Positions 36,640 to 47,445 of a stretch of DNA of 64,000 nt are shown here, piece by piece. The translations under genes were made by a program, and so were the position numbers. Source of the stretch: Clytia hemisphaerica (taxonomy: Eukaryota > Cnidaria > Hydrozoa > Leptothecata > Clytiidae); the NCBI GenBank assembly GCA_902728285.1, contig CACVBU010000011.1, positions 1 to 64,000 of the forward strand, read 5' to 3'. Position 1 is the stretch's first letter, and every line of letters starts with the position of its first letter. The notes below the pieces were generated by a model that was not told the DNA's origin, ran no database searches, and worked only from the letters and a program-made list of their open reading frames with translations.

Positions 36640-37088
36640 GGTTCCATTTGGCATACTGGAAAAGTGGGAACCAAATTGGAACCTCAAGTGGGAATCTAAG
36701 TGGAAGCTGTAATTGGGAACCTTAAGTGGGAGCCCTAAGTGGGAACCCTAAGGGGGAGCCCTAAGTGGGAACCTAAGTTGGAACCCTATGTAGGGACCAA
36801 ATTGGGAACCTCAAGTGGGAACCTAATTGGGAGCCCTAAGTGGGAACCCTAAGTGGGAGCCCTAAAGTGGGAAACCTAAGTGGGAGCCCTAAGTGAGAAT
36901 CCTAAGTGGAACCCTAAGTGAAAACCTAAGTGGAGCCGTAAGTGGGAACCAAGGTTGGGGGAACCAAGGTTGGGGGAACCAAAGTGGGACCAAAGTGGGA
37001 ACCAAAGTGGGGGGAACCCTAAGTGGGAATCTAAGTGGAACCTTAAGTAAGAAACTAAGTGGAACCCTAAATGGAAATCCTAAGTAGG
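36640..37088. repeat. 12-13-bp minisatellite, AAGTGGGAACCCT type
   Basis: Imperfect copies of AAGTGGGAACCCT and AAGTGGGAGCCCT alternate over about 440 bp, more degenerate at both ends, with an interior variant GGGGGAACCAAGGTTG. No coding role is seen. Confidence 0.9.
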
Positions 37089-37089
37089 A

Positions 37090-38212
37090 GGTTTATAATA
37101 GAACACCAGTTTGCCACTTCGCACAAGCTATGTAATGCACAAAAATTTGATATACCAACACAATAATCAGTAAAACAAACCAACAAATTAAGGTCGAAAG
37201 GAATCAAACACTTTTTGTATAATATTTCGACACTTATCAAGTGTCTTCTTCGAAGCATCATCTCTGTAACCTTAGATCAGATTGTGATTGTTTTCTGCAC
37301 ACCACGCTAAAGCTCTAAAGGGATGTGTGAAAACATAACAATCTTACGAATATGCAATCCCGAAATCGTAAGGACCGTGTTCGTTTAAAAGGACTAGGAA
37401 TGACAACAAAGTTATTTCCTCAGATGTATAATTTTAAAGTGCCTTCAGAGGTTTACCATGCGCGTAAGAAAATTATGAACAGCTGTTGTCAGGTCACATC
37501 TCTGTAAATGTTATAAAAACAAATTTTACACGTCTTCTGAAATTTGAAAAAACTAAATGATTGAATGGCTATAAAAATTAATAGAAAGGCTGATTATTAA
37601 AAACAAAGAAAAATGACGCAATGTGCCTGTCGTAGGGAATAAAAAATGTGGAGGACGCGCCAAAGACACAGAGGGTGTATTCACAATGAAAGTTTCAAGC
37701 TAATGGCCTTAACGTGTTTAAATCATAGGATGTTTTGCTGTACAGGGTGTCTGGAGAAAAAGTATCGAGTCGTACCAATTCTATAGAAAGAGAGGGTGCT
37801 TTTTCACTACGCTAGATAGATGGTTGATAGATAGTGGTTCTCATCAACGGTCCTTTTCATAAATTTCTAAGGGTTGTAAAATATATACAATGAAGATTCG
37901 TGCTTAACATCAGATTTTGATCGCTTCATATCACCATTCCAGATTTAACGTCGAAAATTGGTCATTAAACCTTTTGTTCTCGAAGAGAGGGGCAGACCTC
38001 TCTTGGCTTAACATGAACAATTAGGCGAAAAAGACAGCATAAATAAATTAGTTGCCATAAAAGTAGCAGAATGTGTAGTGGGATTCTTTTGTAAAAATTG
38101 TTCATATGGGAAAAGTGTTTCTTTCCCGATAGAGTTGAAGAGCAAACTTTCATCTGTATTGATTTGATACAACAGACGAGGAATCTTGTCACAGAAAATG
38201 TTCATTAGAAGG
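37090..38212. other. Intergenic sequence, no gene recognised
   Basis: CGACACTTATCAAGTGTC near 37230 is a short perfect palindrome. Otherwise no supported features. Confidence 0.4.
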
Positions 38213-38305
38213 TAGCCTGGGAATCCAAGCTCATAATTTTAGAAAAAACAAAAAATACCTCACCTCACAAAGTTCTAAAATTATAGAGCTTGGTGCAGGT
38301 AGATT
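38213..38305. repeat. Short inverted-repeat (hairpin) element, copy 2
   Basis: Second copy of the hairpin at 1633-1722, in the same orientation, with CCAAGCTCATAATTTTAG and CTAAAATTATAGAGCTTGG arms. Confidence 0.6.
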
Positions 38306-39276
38306 AGTCTGACACAGAATGTTATAAACAGTCTGTGTGTGAACCCTTGTTGACAGAGTTTCTGAACTTTGGAAACCCAGGCAAACACACATAATCAACT
38401 TACCATAAAACTCCTCCACAATCTATAAAGACTTTCAAAGCTACTAAAAACCAAAATAAAAACATCAGCCACATGTATTTAGACTTCCAGCCAACAGCCA
38501 TTTTGTTTTGAAATGAATCTATGTTTTCATTTTCATTTGTTTTCCTTTTTTCTGCAGAGTCAGCTTTTTCCATAAATTATGCGCGCGCATCGAAATAATC
38601 AAAATGCGCGCGAAAGTACTGCTAAGTAATACGCCGAAAGCTGGCCAATCAGGCCGAACCTGCATTGCAGGGAAAAATCTCCCTGCAGGCGAGTTACCTG
38701 CGCCAAGCGTTAAACCAGCAGCAAAAATATCATAAACTAGACTGTGAAAAAAGTTTAACGCTTTGATTCCCAGGCTAATTAGAAGGCTGAAATTTTAAAT
38801 CCCTTGATATGCGATTTGATGATTTTTAATAACATTTTCTTCAAATTCAAAGGGTTGTAAACGCTTTGACAACTGTTTTGGGAGTCAGTAATGCTTTCCT
38901 ATCAATTTTCTTTGTTTCAGCTAATCAATTTTCGCCAGACAGTCTCAGTGAAAAACTACCCAGAGTTCTTGTGTGTGTTTCACTAAATTTGCGCAATGTT
39001 TATCAAAGTTTCTCTCTGTGTCATCTTAGTTGTCATGAGACATCTTTTGGACACTAGTCTCACTAGAGCGTTTTGCCTTCTCAAATCAGAATGCAGTCAA
39101 CTTGCTTGCGCTCACATTGCAAAAGCCGTAAGGGCCGATCTACACGGCGTGGAGCAATTCTGAAATTAAAATAGGATAATCCTCCACTTGCTAGTGAAGA
39201 TACAGCTTTCTGTTACATGAAAACATGAAAAAGAAGAAAACAGACGCAAGCTCATTATCCAATAAAACATGAGAGG

Positions 39277-39575
39277 TTTTTTTCGCGTTGGTGCAATGCA
39301 ACATGCTCCATCCCACCACCACAAGAAAAAAAGCGCGTGTCTCATGGTTTCTTTTTTGGTTTCATGGGACAAAAAGTGAGCGAAATAACCAACAGACACG
39401 CTGATTTTGTCCCTGGGACAATGGAGCAAAATCGATTCGAATAAATTTTGCTCCATTGTCTGAGGGACAATGAGAGAAGCACAAATGTTATTAAAAGAAA
39501 AATGGAGTGGAGACGCAAGAAAGCGTTTCAGGTTGGTGGGATGGAGGATGTGGCAATGCACCAACACGAAAAAAT
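39277..39575. mobile_element. Fold-back (MITE-like) element of about 300 bp
   Basis: The arm TTGGTGCAATGCAACATGCT near 39288 matches the inverse of the segment ending near 39566 (ATGTGGCAATGCACCAA). In the centre TTGTCCCTGGGACAATGGAG and its inverse (CTCCATTGTCTGAGGGACAA) form a second stem around 39440. The transcript or single strand would fold into a long hairpin. Confidence 0.65.
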
Positions 39576-39927
39576 CGTGTCCCCAAGCCTTAACTTTAAC
39601 GTCATCAAAATTGAAATTCTTCTTAATCATAATGACTCTGTTGTAAAAACAATCATTGTCATTAGGGAAGCCATCCAGGATCCTGCAATTCTATCAGCCA
39701 GCAAAAACTAAATGACATTTGTAAACTTAAGTTTCTTACCATTTTCCATCGAAAACAATCGAAAACATTGCACTACTCTCCAAAGCCGGAGACCAAAGCA
39801 AATGATCTTCCTTGACGAGGGCGCCCTTTTGGATCTATTGTTAACTCGTTTAAAATGGTGGACAGAGTTGCAGAATGATAATGGCGCCCACTGTTTCGAG
39901 GGTGGTAACGCCAAAACGCTCAATATG

Positions 39928-39945
39928 ATCAGCCAATAAAAGGCG
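39928..39945 (+). promoter_or_regulatory. Candidate CCAAT/TATA-like promoter upstream of the HEPN exon
   Basis: AGCCAATAAAAGGCGAG combines a CCAAT box and an ATAAAAGG TATA-like element about 315 bp upstream of the ATG. A spliced leader exon is possible, since TTCTTTTATTCAAAG just before the ATG resembles an acceptor. Weak evidence from short motifs only. Confidence 0.2.
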
Positions 39946-40252
39946 AGTTTGTTGCTGCGCGAGTTACTTTTACTAGTTATTTTTCTATTGTCTATAGGTG
40001 CGAAAAAAGGACTGGGACGGTTTTAGTGGGATAAAGCGAACATAAAACATGCCCGCGCGGCAATTGGCAGCTACAGTCGAAAAGGTGCATTAGCTTAAAA
40101 CCTTGGCTAAACTTAAATACACGTAACTTTTATCTCTGTTTAAAAAAGTGCTTTACACTAACAAACTAGGGAGAAATTTATTTCTATAACAAGTAAAAAC
40201 GGGTGACGATTAAAGTTTTCATTATAAATTCTTTTATTCAAAGGTTGTTGCC

Positions 40253-41216
40253 ATGACATTGACGATCGCTGCTCTAATCACCGTCATCCAATTCTGGTTA
40301 CGACTTGCCACCTTCCTTCATGGACCTCTAAAGTCATTTCTACTTCATGTACTCCATAACCTCTCAAATGACCCTACATACAATGGTCTACCTCAAGACC
40401 CTCAAAAACTATATCAAGAACTCTCGACACCTGCCAATCGAAAGAAAATAAATGACTTGAAGAATGGAACGAACGGAAAAAAGAAAGTTTTACAACAAGA
40501 TCAGGTGGATGCATTACGACCTCCTACTGGAAACGCAACCGACTCTTCTCAATTTGATGTTACACTCATCTGTATTTTGATTATCAATTTTACCAATCTT
40601 CCTGCTCCTCTCAAAGGATGGAAAAACAAAAATCCACCTGCAACTGACCTAAGTATCGGTGCATTTGTAATTCGTGCGAGAGAATGGCGAAACTACATTC
40701 ACCACACGGATCCAGATAAAATCAATCAAGCACAATTTAATCAGAAATGGACTGAAGGAGAACAAATCATCAACAATCTTGGCTTTACTTACGACACAAC
40801 GCAGCTGAAAACAATGTTATTGGACCTAAAGTACGAGAATGTTGTCAAATCTATGTATTTGTATCTAGAGAGAAAGCAAGACACACTTTCTAAACAACAG
40901 ATGGCGCTGGAAACGAAACAGACGGCGCTGGATACCAAACAGACGGCCCTGGATTCTAAACATACGACCCTAGCAGACAATCAGGCAGCCCTTGAGAATG
41001 AACACAAATCTCTCGACAACCAACAAGCATCATTATCTCAAGATGTTACAGATTTACAAATTTCAACAACTCAAATTGGCAACCTCGCTCAACAGTTATC
41101 ACTTCATCAAAATCTCAGTTCGGAGGAAATCAAAGCTTTGACCAACAGACTGGAGGAGATTGTCAACATACAGCAAAGCATGCGCAAGAATTTGCCAATG
41201 CTGAAATATCATTCAG
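40253..41216 (+). CDS. DZIP3-like HEPN domain protein, 5' coding exon
   Basis: The exon encodes 321 residues, starting at the first ATG of the frame (preceded by GTTGTTGCC). Residues 50-175 match the DZIP3/hRUL138-type HEPN domain as I know it: LYQEL near 53, the FDVTLICILIINFTNLPAPL helix (101-120), KGW, then RAREWRNYIHH (141-151) and F..KW..GEQII..LG. R146-NYIH-H151 fits the RX4-6H motif of HEPN ribonucleases, so the active-site pattern is intact. Residues 207-265 form a heptad coiled coil with seven near-identical seven-residue repeats (ALETKQT, ALDTKQT, ALDSKHT and so on), and residues 270-316 continue as helix. Coding stops making sense at CATTCAG/GTAAGT (41216/41217), a strong donor, so the protein continues in another exon. 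In invertebrates this domain often precedes NACHT, death or TRIM-like modules in innate-immune-type proteins. That role is inferred. Confidence 0.75.
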
Positions 41217-41351
41217 GTAAGTTAGGTCCGAGTCAGCTTAAATGTTTATAAATTATATTTTTACAAACGAACTAGCTCTTCTTGTCATTGACGAAACATG
41301 ATTTTACACTAGTCAAAATCTGATCTAATGTAATTTATAATATAACTCTAG

Positions 41352-41670
41352 CGGGAGTAGGACCCCGGGGGCAGTGGGTTTACCAACTGATGGTATGTGC
41401 GGCGAAAAAAATTGGCTTTTAGAATCGCACCCTTACAGTGCAGAAAAAATTCGGTGAAATTCATACCTTTACAGTGCATTTTTTTTCAAATTTTAAACTC
41501 TTTTAGAGCAAATATATTTTATTGCAAATATTTGCAATTTTTCCTAGATTTGCTGAAACTTCCAGCCATACAGCGCATTTATCAAAAATCCACCCTTACA
41601 GTGCATTTCTGATATTTTGAAAAACATACCCTTAACCGCCGCACATCCCCCCCCCTCGGGAGTAGGACCC
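41352..41670. mobile_element. MITE with internal ACAGTGCAT repeats, 14-bp flanking direct repeat
   Basis: CGGGAGTAGGACCC flanks the element at 41352-41365 and 41657-41670. Near the ends GTATGTGCGGCG and CGCCGCACAT are inverted. Inside, (A)CCCTTACAGTGCA recurs four or five times at uneven spacing. A relative with the same design lies at 51728-52150. No coding capacity. It sits in the presumed first intron of the HEPN gene. Confidence 0.65.
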
Positions 41671-41885
41671 ATTCCTAATGCATTCGGAGGGCTCATATCT
41701 ATCACAATTTAAACTTCGGGCGAGAGTTATTTTAGCACTTCGAATTTATTTTATTGAATTATCGTGGGAGGATTTCAGTGGTTTCTAGCCGGTGTTTAAA
41801 ATATTGCAAGAAATTCCCCTTTCTTTACCTCATGGGAACTAACTTTTGCGTTTTGGGTGCCTATCACTAAAATAAATCCCGTACA

Positions 41886-42300
41886 CAATTTTATAAATCA
41901 AAAATAAATCATAAATCAAAAATAAATCAGAAATAAATCAGAAATCAAAAATAAATCAGAAATAAATCAGAAATCAAAAATAAATCAGAAATAAATCAAT
42001 AAATCAGAAATAAATCAGAAATAAATCAATAAATAAAAAATAAATCATGAATAAATAAAAATAAATAAAAAATCTTTCGAAAAAAAATGGACTTTTCAAC
42101 TTTTTTTATTTTTTTGACAATGATTTTGAGTATCAGTTCGTTAAAATTTGAAAAAGAATTTCCATAAAATTACACCTATTCATAAATTAGAAATAAATCA
42201 AAAATAATTCAAAAATAAATCAAAAATAAATCATAAATCAAAAATAAATCAAAAATAAATCATAGATAAATCATAAATCAAAAATAAATCATAAATCTCG
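41886..42300. repeat. AAATAAATCA-type minisatellite in two blocks
   Basis: Units of about 9-16 bp such as AAATAAATCA and GAAATAAATCA fill 41886-42070 and 42180-42300, separated by about 110 bp of unrelated sequence. Strand asymmetry is strong, with almost no G or C on the plus strand. Confidence 0.85.
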
Positions 42301-42473
42301 TACACCATTTTTCGAATGATTTGCCCCTCGACATCAGTTAATCAATTACTTGACAGAAATGCAGTCTTTGATTTGCAAGTATCGTGTATACTTTCGGCGA
42401 TAGCAGTGTGTAATGGGGTCTTTTTTCGTCCTATGTTGACCATGTTAAAATCAATTTACAAAATAACGTCACA

Positions 42474-42827
42474 TTTTCTTTTAATCGGTTTGGAAGAAGA
42501 TCGCGTCGGAAAAAGAGCATTGAAAAATTTGTCCCAAGTTTCAAGTTGTTGGTAGGTGTTCAGTCTCTCCATTGCAATTTCTAAGTCCGATGCATTACGG
42601 AAGCTTTCTTTTAGTTGAAAATCATAAGACTGGCATTCAGACTTTATTTTTTCTACGCACACTTTGACGGGAGCCGTTGTAAGAATAGCCTCAATAACAT
42701 CCGAAGTTTGGACGGTTGATAAATTGATGATTTTCTATTATCTGTCGGATACATGAACGCCAATTGGTCCTCGAAATGGTTGATAAGGAGGGATTTCACC
42801 ATTCGATTGGTGACGTGATAATCTGAA
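42474..42827 (-). pseudogene. Internal exon of a decayed multi-copy gene (family not named)
   Basis: Read right to left from an acceptor-like TTTTCTCCCTTCAG (ending 42828), the exon encodes YHVTNRMVKSLLINHFEDQ, then FMYPTDNRK. After a frameshift it continues SDVIEAILTTAPVKVC, KIKSECQSYDF, LKESFRNASDLE, TWDKFFNALFP and KRKCDVIL, ending at a donor-like TT/GTAAAT. I recall similar strings from uncharacterised, highly repeated proteins of cnidarians, but I cannot name the family. Matching splice sites at both ends argue for a real former exon. The frameshift makes it a pseudogene. A probable 5' exon of the same gene lies at 47830-48318, about 5 kb upstream on the same strand, with the gap filled by transposons. 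Confidence 0.45.
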
Positions 42828-42863
42828 GGGAGAAAATACAATTATGTTTCAAAACATTCTTTT

Positions 42864-43428
42864 TTTTTTCTTTTTTTTTTTTTTTTTTTCTTTATTGAAA
42901 CATAAACACAGGGTACATTACGAACATATAATACAAAATACTACTAAACATTAATATAGTCCCTCCCTCCGCTAGAAACTTGAGTTATATCGCCAGAGGT
43001 ATTAGACTATGAAGAAAGGAAAAAGTAAAACAAGGTGTGACGTGGAGAGAGCTATGGTTGTAGTAGACTAAAATAACGCACCACTGAACCTTCCAGATTC
43101 ATGGATATATTCAACGACAGAAAGAATTATAGTTTGATTTAAAATTAAAGTCAAGCTTTCATCACCGTATAATAAAAACCGACAAAAATAAGAAGGGTTT
43201 AGTGGGAGGAAAACAATATGTAAGTCTTGTAGTTTGTCGAATAGAGATTGTCTCGCATGGGAATATATAGAGCAGTGCAGAAAAAAGTGCTGAGTATTTT
43301 CAACTGAGTTAGTTCGACAACCACAAAAAGGGTCTAAAGTATCACGAAAACCATGCCTAAATTTGTGCTCGTTCAGATGACTGAACCCTACCCGAAGTCG
43401 ATTTAGAAAGACTACACCTTGATTGTCA
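42864..43428 (-). mobile_element. 5'-truncated LINE 3' end with poly(A) and 13-bp target duplication
   Basis: AAAACATTCTTTT lies at 42851-42863 and again at about 43429-43441. Reading the minus strand from 43428, the frame encodes VVFLNRLRVGFSHLNEHKFR, then HGFRDTLDPFCGCRTNSVEN, then TQHFFLHC, and ends in a poly(A) tract (T-rich at 42860-42895). LR(V/L)G.SHL..HKF.H.F.DTL.P.C.CR....T.HF.LHC is the well-known C-terminal zinc-knuckle region of many LINE ORF2 proteins. The element is recent enough that the target duplication is almost perfect. It sits just upstream of the pseudogene exon at 42474-42827. Confidence 0.75.
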
Positions 43429-43644
43429 AAAACATTCTTTTAAACCATGTTCGCATGCTACGGTTCCGTTCTACTCCGAAACCAAATGAAGCTGCTTTAT
43501 TGGTTGAAATTAACATAACCGTTGAATAAACCAATAAGGCGACTTCATTTGGTTCATTTGGAAAATTACCAATATGGACCAAAGGAAAACAACATCTCTC
43601 AAATTATTTCCATTTAACCTTTGTAATGCAAATTTACTATCCTC

Positions 43645-44336
43645 TACAGTGTGTTCCGCAAAAAAATTTAAAAAAAATAAAATAAATAAAAAGATAATTC
43701 TGTAGAAGAAATTACTGAACCAATAACTTTAATTTTCAGTATAGCTGAAAGTATGGCTACTCAGCTCCATGTGCTTGAAAATATAATTCAGAAAGTTTTT
43801 TAGTTCAAGATATATCGAGTCTTCTGTACACAAGGGTGCAACTTTTCAACATCGAAGATGAATTCAGTTATTCCAAAATAAGCTAACTTGTAACAAACCT
43901 TAATTTGGAAAAGGTAGAAATTTTCATAAAAGTCAATTTTGTATCCAGCAAAAAGAAAAATTATTATTCTTTCCATTGCTGAAAGATTTATATTCAACCA
44001 GCTTTTCATTGACGAGAAATTTGACTTGGAAGGTGTATAGGTTTGACCATTAAAATGGCATATTTCATCAAAATGACGTAAAAGAGAGCTGTCAATCAAA
44101 AGTTAATTAGCTTTTTTGGTTTGAAAACTTTCTATCTCGACTTGTGTTAATCTCCGACTTGGTGTGCTTGAAGTTTCATATCTCTAAAACTAAGACTTTT
44201 TTCACAATGAAATTATCACCGTAGAACGCTGAATATATGTGCCTTGAGCTTATCTAAAAGTAAATTGGTTAAGCTTAACGTTTTTTCATAATTCGATTTT
44301 ACTTTTTGAGTATACTTTTTTGCGGAACACACTGTA
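43645..44336. mobile_element. Tc1/mariner-like MITE, TA-flanked
   Basis: CAGTGTGTTCCGCAAAAAA at 43647 and its inverse TTTTTTGCGGAACACACTG ending 44334 form the termini, each flanked by TA. TA flanks suggest the Tc1/mariner superfamily. An interior open frame of 99 codons (43800-44099, minus) has no recognisable transposase motif, so the element is non-autonomous. Confidence 0.75.
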
Positions 44337-44339
44337 TAT

Positions 44340-44704
44340 AAAGCTACAAGGTTCTTTGTTCAAAGAATATAATTTACTGTCCTTTGAAGTTGTTTAGAAT
44401 AGGAATGAATGTGTTAGACTTTTCGTTCCCAGTGGTTCCCTCCTTCCTGTAACTGCCGCTAGTTTTAGTATATTTTATGACCCAATTACGATGTGAATAA
44501 TTAGATGTCTCGTGTGTATAGTTAATCGTTATATGTTGTAATGTCTTGGGATATCCCGTTTTGAATAAATCGTTCTGCTTCGGTTGTGAATGTCAATGTA
44601 TGTTAAAGACTTAAAGTGCTGTCTTGTAAAGAAGTGTTTGTGGAAAGTGTTTTCAGTAAGTAAATTTTTTTAACATATTGTTTCTTGTAAATATTTCCTA
44701 TGTC
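44340..44704. other. Sequence between two transposons, no feature recognised
   Basis: AT-rich sequence. ATTTTGAATAAATCGTTCTG near 44560 could be a polyadenylation region, but no gene is seen to attach it to. Confidence 0.3.
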
Positions 44705-44705
44705 C

Positions 44706-46675
44706 ATGGATTTATTATAGAACTCTGGATAAACATCAAATAAAACGGTGGAGAGCGAACTATTGTATTTCCATTGTTTCAGAAAACAATTGATGTTCTA
44801 GCTTTGTCCGCAAAGGACAACTGTCATGGCAGCTCGAAGGTCCCTGATTTTGAAAAATGATTAATAATCCCATTTCTAAAAAGTCCTGTAACTTCTTGTT
44901 TTTGTATATTTACCGGATGCAACTTTGAAAATGAAAGCAAGAAAGCTTAACGAATACATTTATGAAATTAAGGCGGTGGTTACACGTAGCCGGGGTGAAA
45001 TTCACCCCGGGGTGAAATAAAAACATATTTCACCCCGGGGTGAAATTCACTCCGGTCTATAAAGAAAACACTGTTTCTGTATACACGTATTTAGGCGGGG
45101 TGAAATCGTTTTTAGGCGGGTTGAACTCACCCCGGGGTTGATTTCACCCCGGTCCTGAGGACCGGAGTGAAATTTTTTTTGAGGATTTTTTTTGCAACTT
45201 TTTGCAGATTTTTACATGTATACACAATTTCTTTTTCACCCCGGTTTGAATCTAAAAGTTATGCATGATTAAAGGCTGTTCACGATAAGTGTGCACTCTC
45301 TTTTCTTTTACCTATATAGTTTTTGAAGGAATTCTTCAATCTTTACAAATTTGGTATCATTGGAAAGATATTAGTGAGTGGAAAAATTTGAATTAAGAAA
45401 TCTTTAAAAGCATTCTAAAAATGAAGATGACAATGAAGAAGAAAAAAATGAAGATCTTGTAGAAAAGTGCTATAACTATCATTTTCACTGAAGTGAATCC
45501 TTGATCATCGAACGTCATAACTGTGAAAAATTTTCTCAAAAATAATCATTCAGTCAAAAGATATCAAACAAAGTTATAAGCTGATTGACGTCTAAAAACG
45601 TTGTTTTCTGCTGTTTTCTGATGTTTTTTGAGGTCGATCACTTATTAACTTTGCATCATAACTTTATATTGAATAAATATTTTAGTGAAATTTTTTCACA
45701 GTGATGACCTCCTAAGATCAAAGAATCTCTCCAGTGAATATGAAAGTTATAGCAATTTTTTACAAGATCTTCATTGTTTTCTTCTTTATTTTCATCTTCA
45801 GTTTTAGAATTTTTTTATAGATTTTTTTATTTCAAATTGTTCCACTCACTAATATCTTTCCAATGATACCAAATTTATAAAGATTGAAGAATTCCTTCAA
45901 AAGTTATAGGTAAAAGAAAAAAAGAGTGCACACTTATCGTGAACAGACTTTACATTTTCACGCCGGGGTGAAAATAATTTAAAATTTTCACCCCGGACTG
46001 AAAAAAAGGGTTTTCACCCCGCCTTTCGCCGACGTGTATCCCAAAATGATTTTCACCCCGGGGTGAATTATTTTTCCATTCCACCCCGGGGTGAATTTCA
46101 CCCCGGCTACGTGTAACCACCGCCTAAATGTGAAAAAAACTTCATCAAACAAGAAAAATTGAGTAAAAAGCCTAGAATGACGCTGAAAATAAGGTTGGCA
46201 ATATCTTTCCAAGTTTTTCCTGGGAAGAGCTAGGATTGATATATGTTAGACTGGAGTATCTTGGCTTCATAGTGATATGAAAATCTTTTAGAGGCACGCG
46301 GTGGCACGGTGGTTTTGGCGAGGTGGAAGTTTGAAATTTTCTGGTGTCAACATTCATTTTCTTATACATAGCATGTTTGTCGCATCTTTCTCACAACTTG
46401 AAACGTCATAACGACATATCATTAGCAATCAATTTGATGCATTTGACTCTCTTGAGGGATCTTTAAGTCTCATTTGGGAATTGTATAGCTGTGTTTTGAT
46501 GAAAAATGCAATAAAAAAATTTACGAAAAGTTATTAGTGAATGGAGGAGGGTGAATAATAATGTCATCACTGCGGACAAGGCTAGAACATGAGAAATCGA
46601 TGAAAAACCAGCTCATTGTGTATCCAGAGTTCTATGATAAATCCATGCTATGTCTGATTCACTTATTGTGTTATT
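44706..46675. mobile_element. Terminal-inverted-repeat element with a second element nested inside
   Basis: The left end (CCATGGATTTATTATAGAAC, then TCTGGATAAAC) is the inverse of the right end near 46630-46672 (TATCCAGAGTTCTATGATAA). A TTTGTCCGCAAAGGACAACT segment near 44803 has a diverged inverted partner near 46575. The element without its insert is about 0.8 kb. A 1153-bp palindromic element is inserted at 44972-46124; its absence from the related arm at 46690-47445 confirms it as a later arrival. Confidence 0.6.
44972..46124. mobile_element. Palindromic CACCCCGGGGTGAAA element, PIF/Harbinger-like by target site
   Basis: The ends are GGCGGTGGTTACACGTAGCC and its exact inverse GGCTACGTGTAACCACCGCC, with TAA directly outside on both sides (44969-44971, 46125-46127). 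A three-base TWA duplication is the usual mark of PIF/Harbinger elements. The termini continue as several self-complementary CACCCCGGGGTGAAA blocks. A second inverted pair of about 100 bp (TATCATTGGAAAGATATTAG near 45353 and its inverse near 45853) nearly fills the interior. The element is thus close to one long hairpin. No ORF is seen. Confidence 0.8.
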
Positions 46676-46689
46676 TTTAGCCGTTATTT

Positions 46690-47445
46690 CATGAGATGAA
46701 AGACGCGTAGAAGCCAATCCACGTAACGGGCGTCCTTTAATAAGTTTCGAGGTCTCCAGTGACACTTTCACCATTAAATGATTTTTTGTAGCATTTTAAT
46801 TGCATTTCTCATCAAAATACACTTATCCAATTCCTAAATGAAACTTTAAGTTCTCTTCCGAGATTCAAACTCATCTAGTTAATTACTAATTATACGTCGT
46901 TACGTTTTAAATTTCGAGAAAGATGAAAAAACATGCTATGTATAAGAAATTGAATATTGACACCAGAAATGTTTAAACTTCATCCTCAAAAAAGCCACCG
47001 TGCCACCACGTGCCACCAAAAGATTTTCACACTACAGTGGAGCTATGAGACTGACGTCTAATATATATCAATCTCAGCTCTTCTCGCAAAAATATTGGAA
47101 AGATATTCGCAATTCAAAATTTTGTGTCATTATAAGCATTTTGTTTGATTTTACTCGTCTGATGATGTTTTTCTCACACCAGATTTCATAAATGTATTCG
47201 CTTGGTATTCTAGCATTTATTTTCAATCTTTTAGCCAGCAAAATTACGATCAGAAAAAGTTGAGAACTTTTTAGAAATAAGAGTATTAATCATTTTTCAA
47301 AATCAGAGTCCTTCGAGCCGCCATGACAGTTGTCCTTTGCGGACAAAGCCTGTTCATCGATTGTTTTCTGAAACAATAGAAGACAATACTCCGCACTCCA
47401 CCGTTTCATTCGATGTTTATCCAGAGTCTCTATAATAAATTCATG
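46690..47445. repeat. Inverted partner arm of the 44706-46675 element
   Basis: This segment matches the flanking parts of the left element in reverse. CATAAATGTATTCG at 47187 pairs with CGAATACATTTATG near 44951; GACAGTTGTCCTTTGCGGAC at 47325 pairs with GTCCGCAAAGGACAACTGTC near 44807. The ends converge on a TTTATCCAGAGTCTCTATAA sequence. It is an opposite-orientation copy without the CACCCCGG insertion. Both copies together make a fold-back of about 750-bp arms. Confidence 0.7.

Noticed and set aside
39166-39630. 154-codon minus-strand frame
   Set aside because: It runs through the fold-back element at 39277-39575, so it is non-coding symmetry rather than a gene.
43800-44099. 99-codon frame inside the TA-flanked MITE as a transposase
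   Set aside because: No DDE/D signature or helix-turn-helix is recognisable, and it is far too short for a Tc1/mariner transposase.
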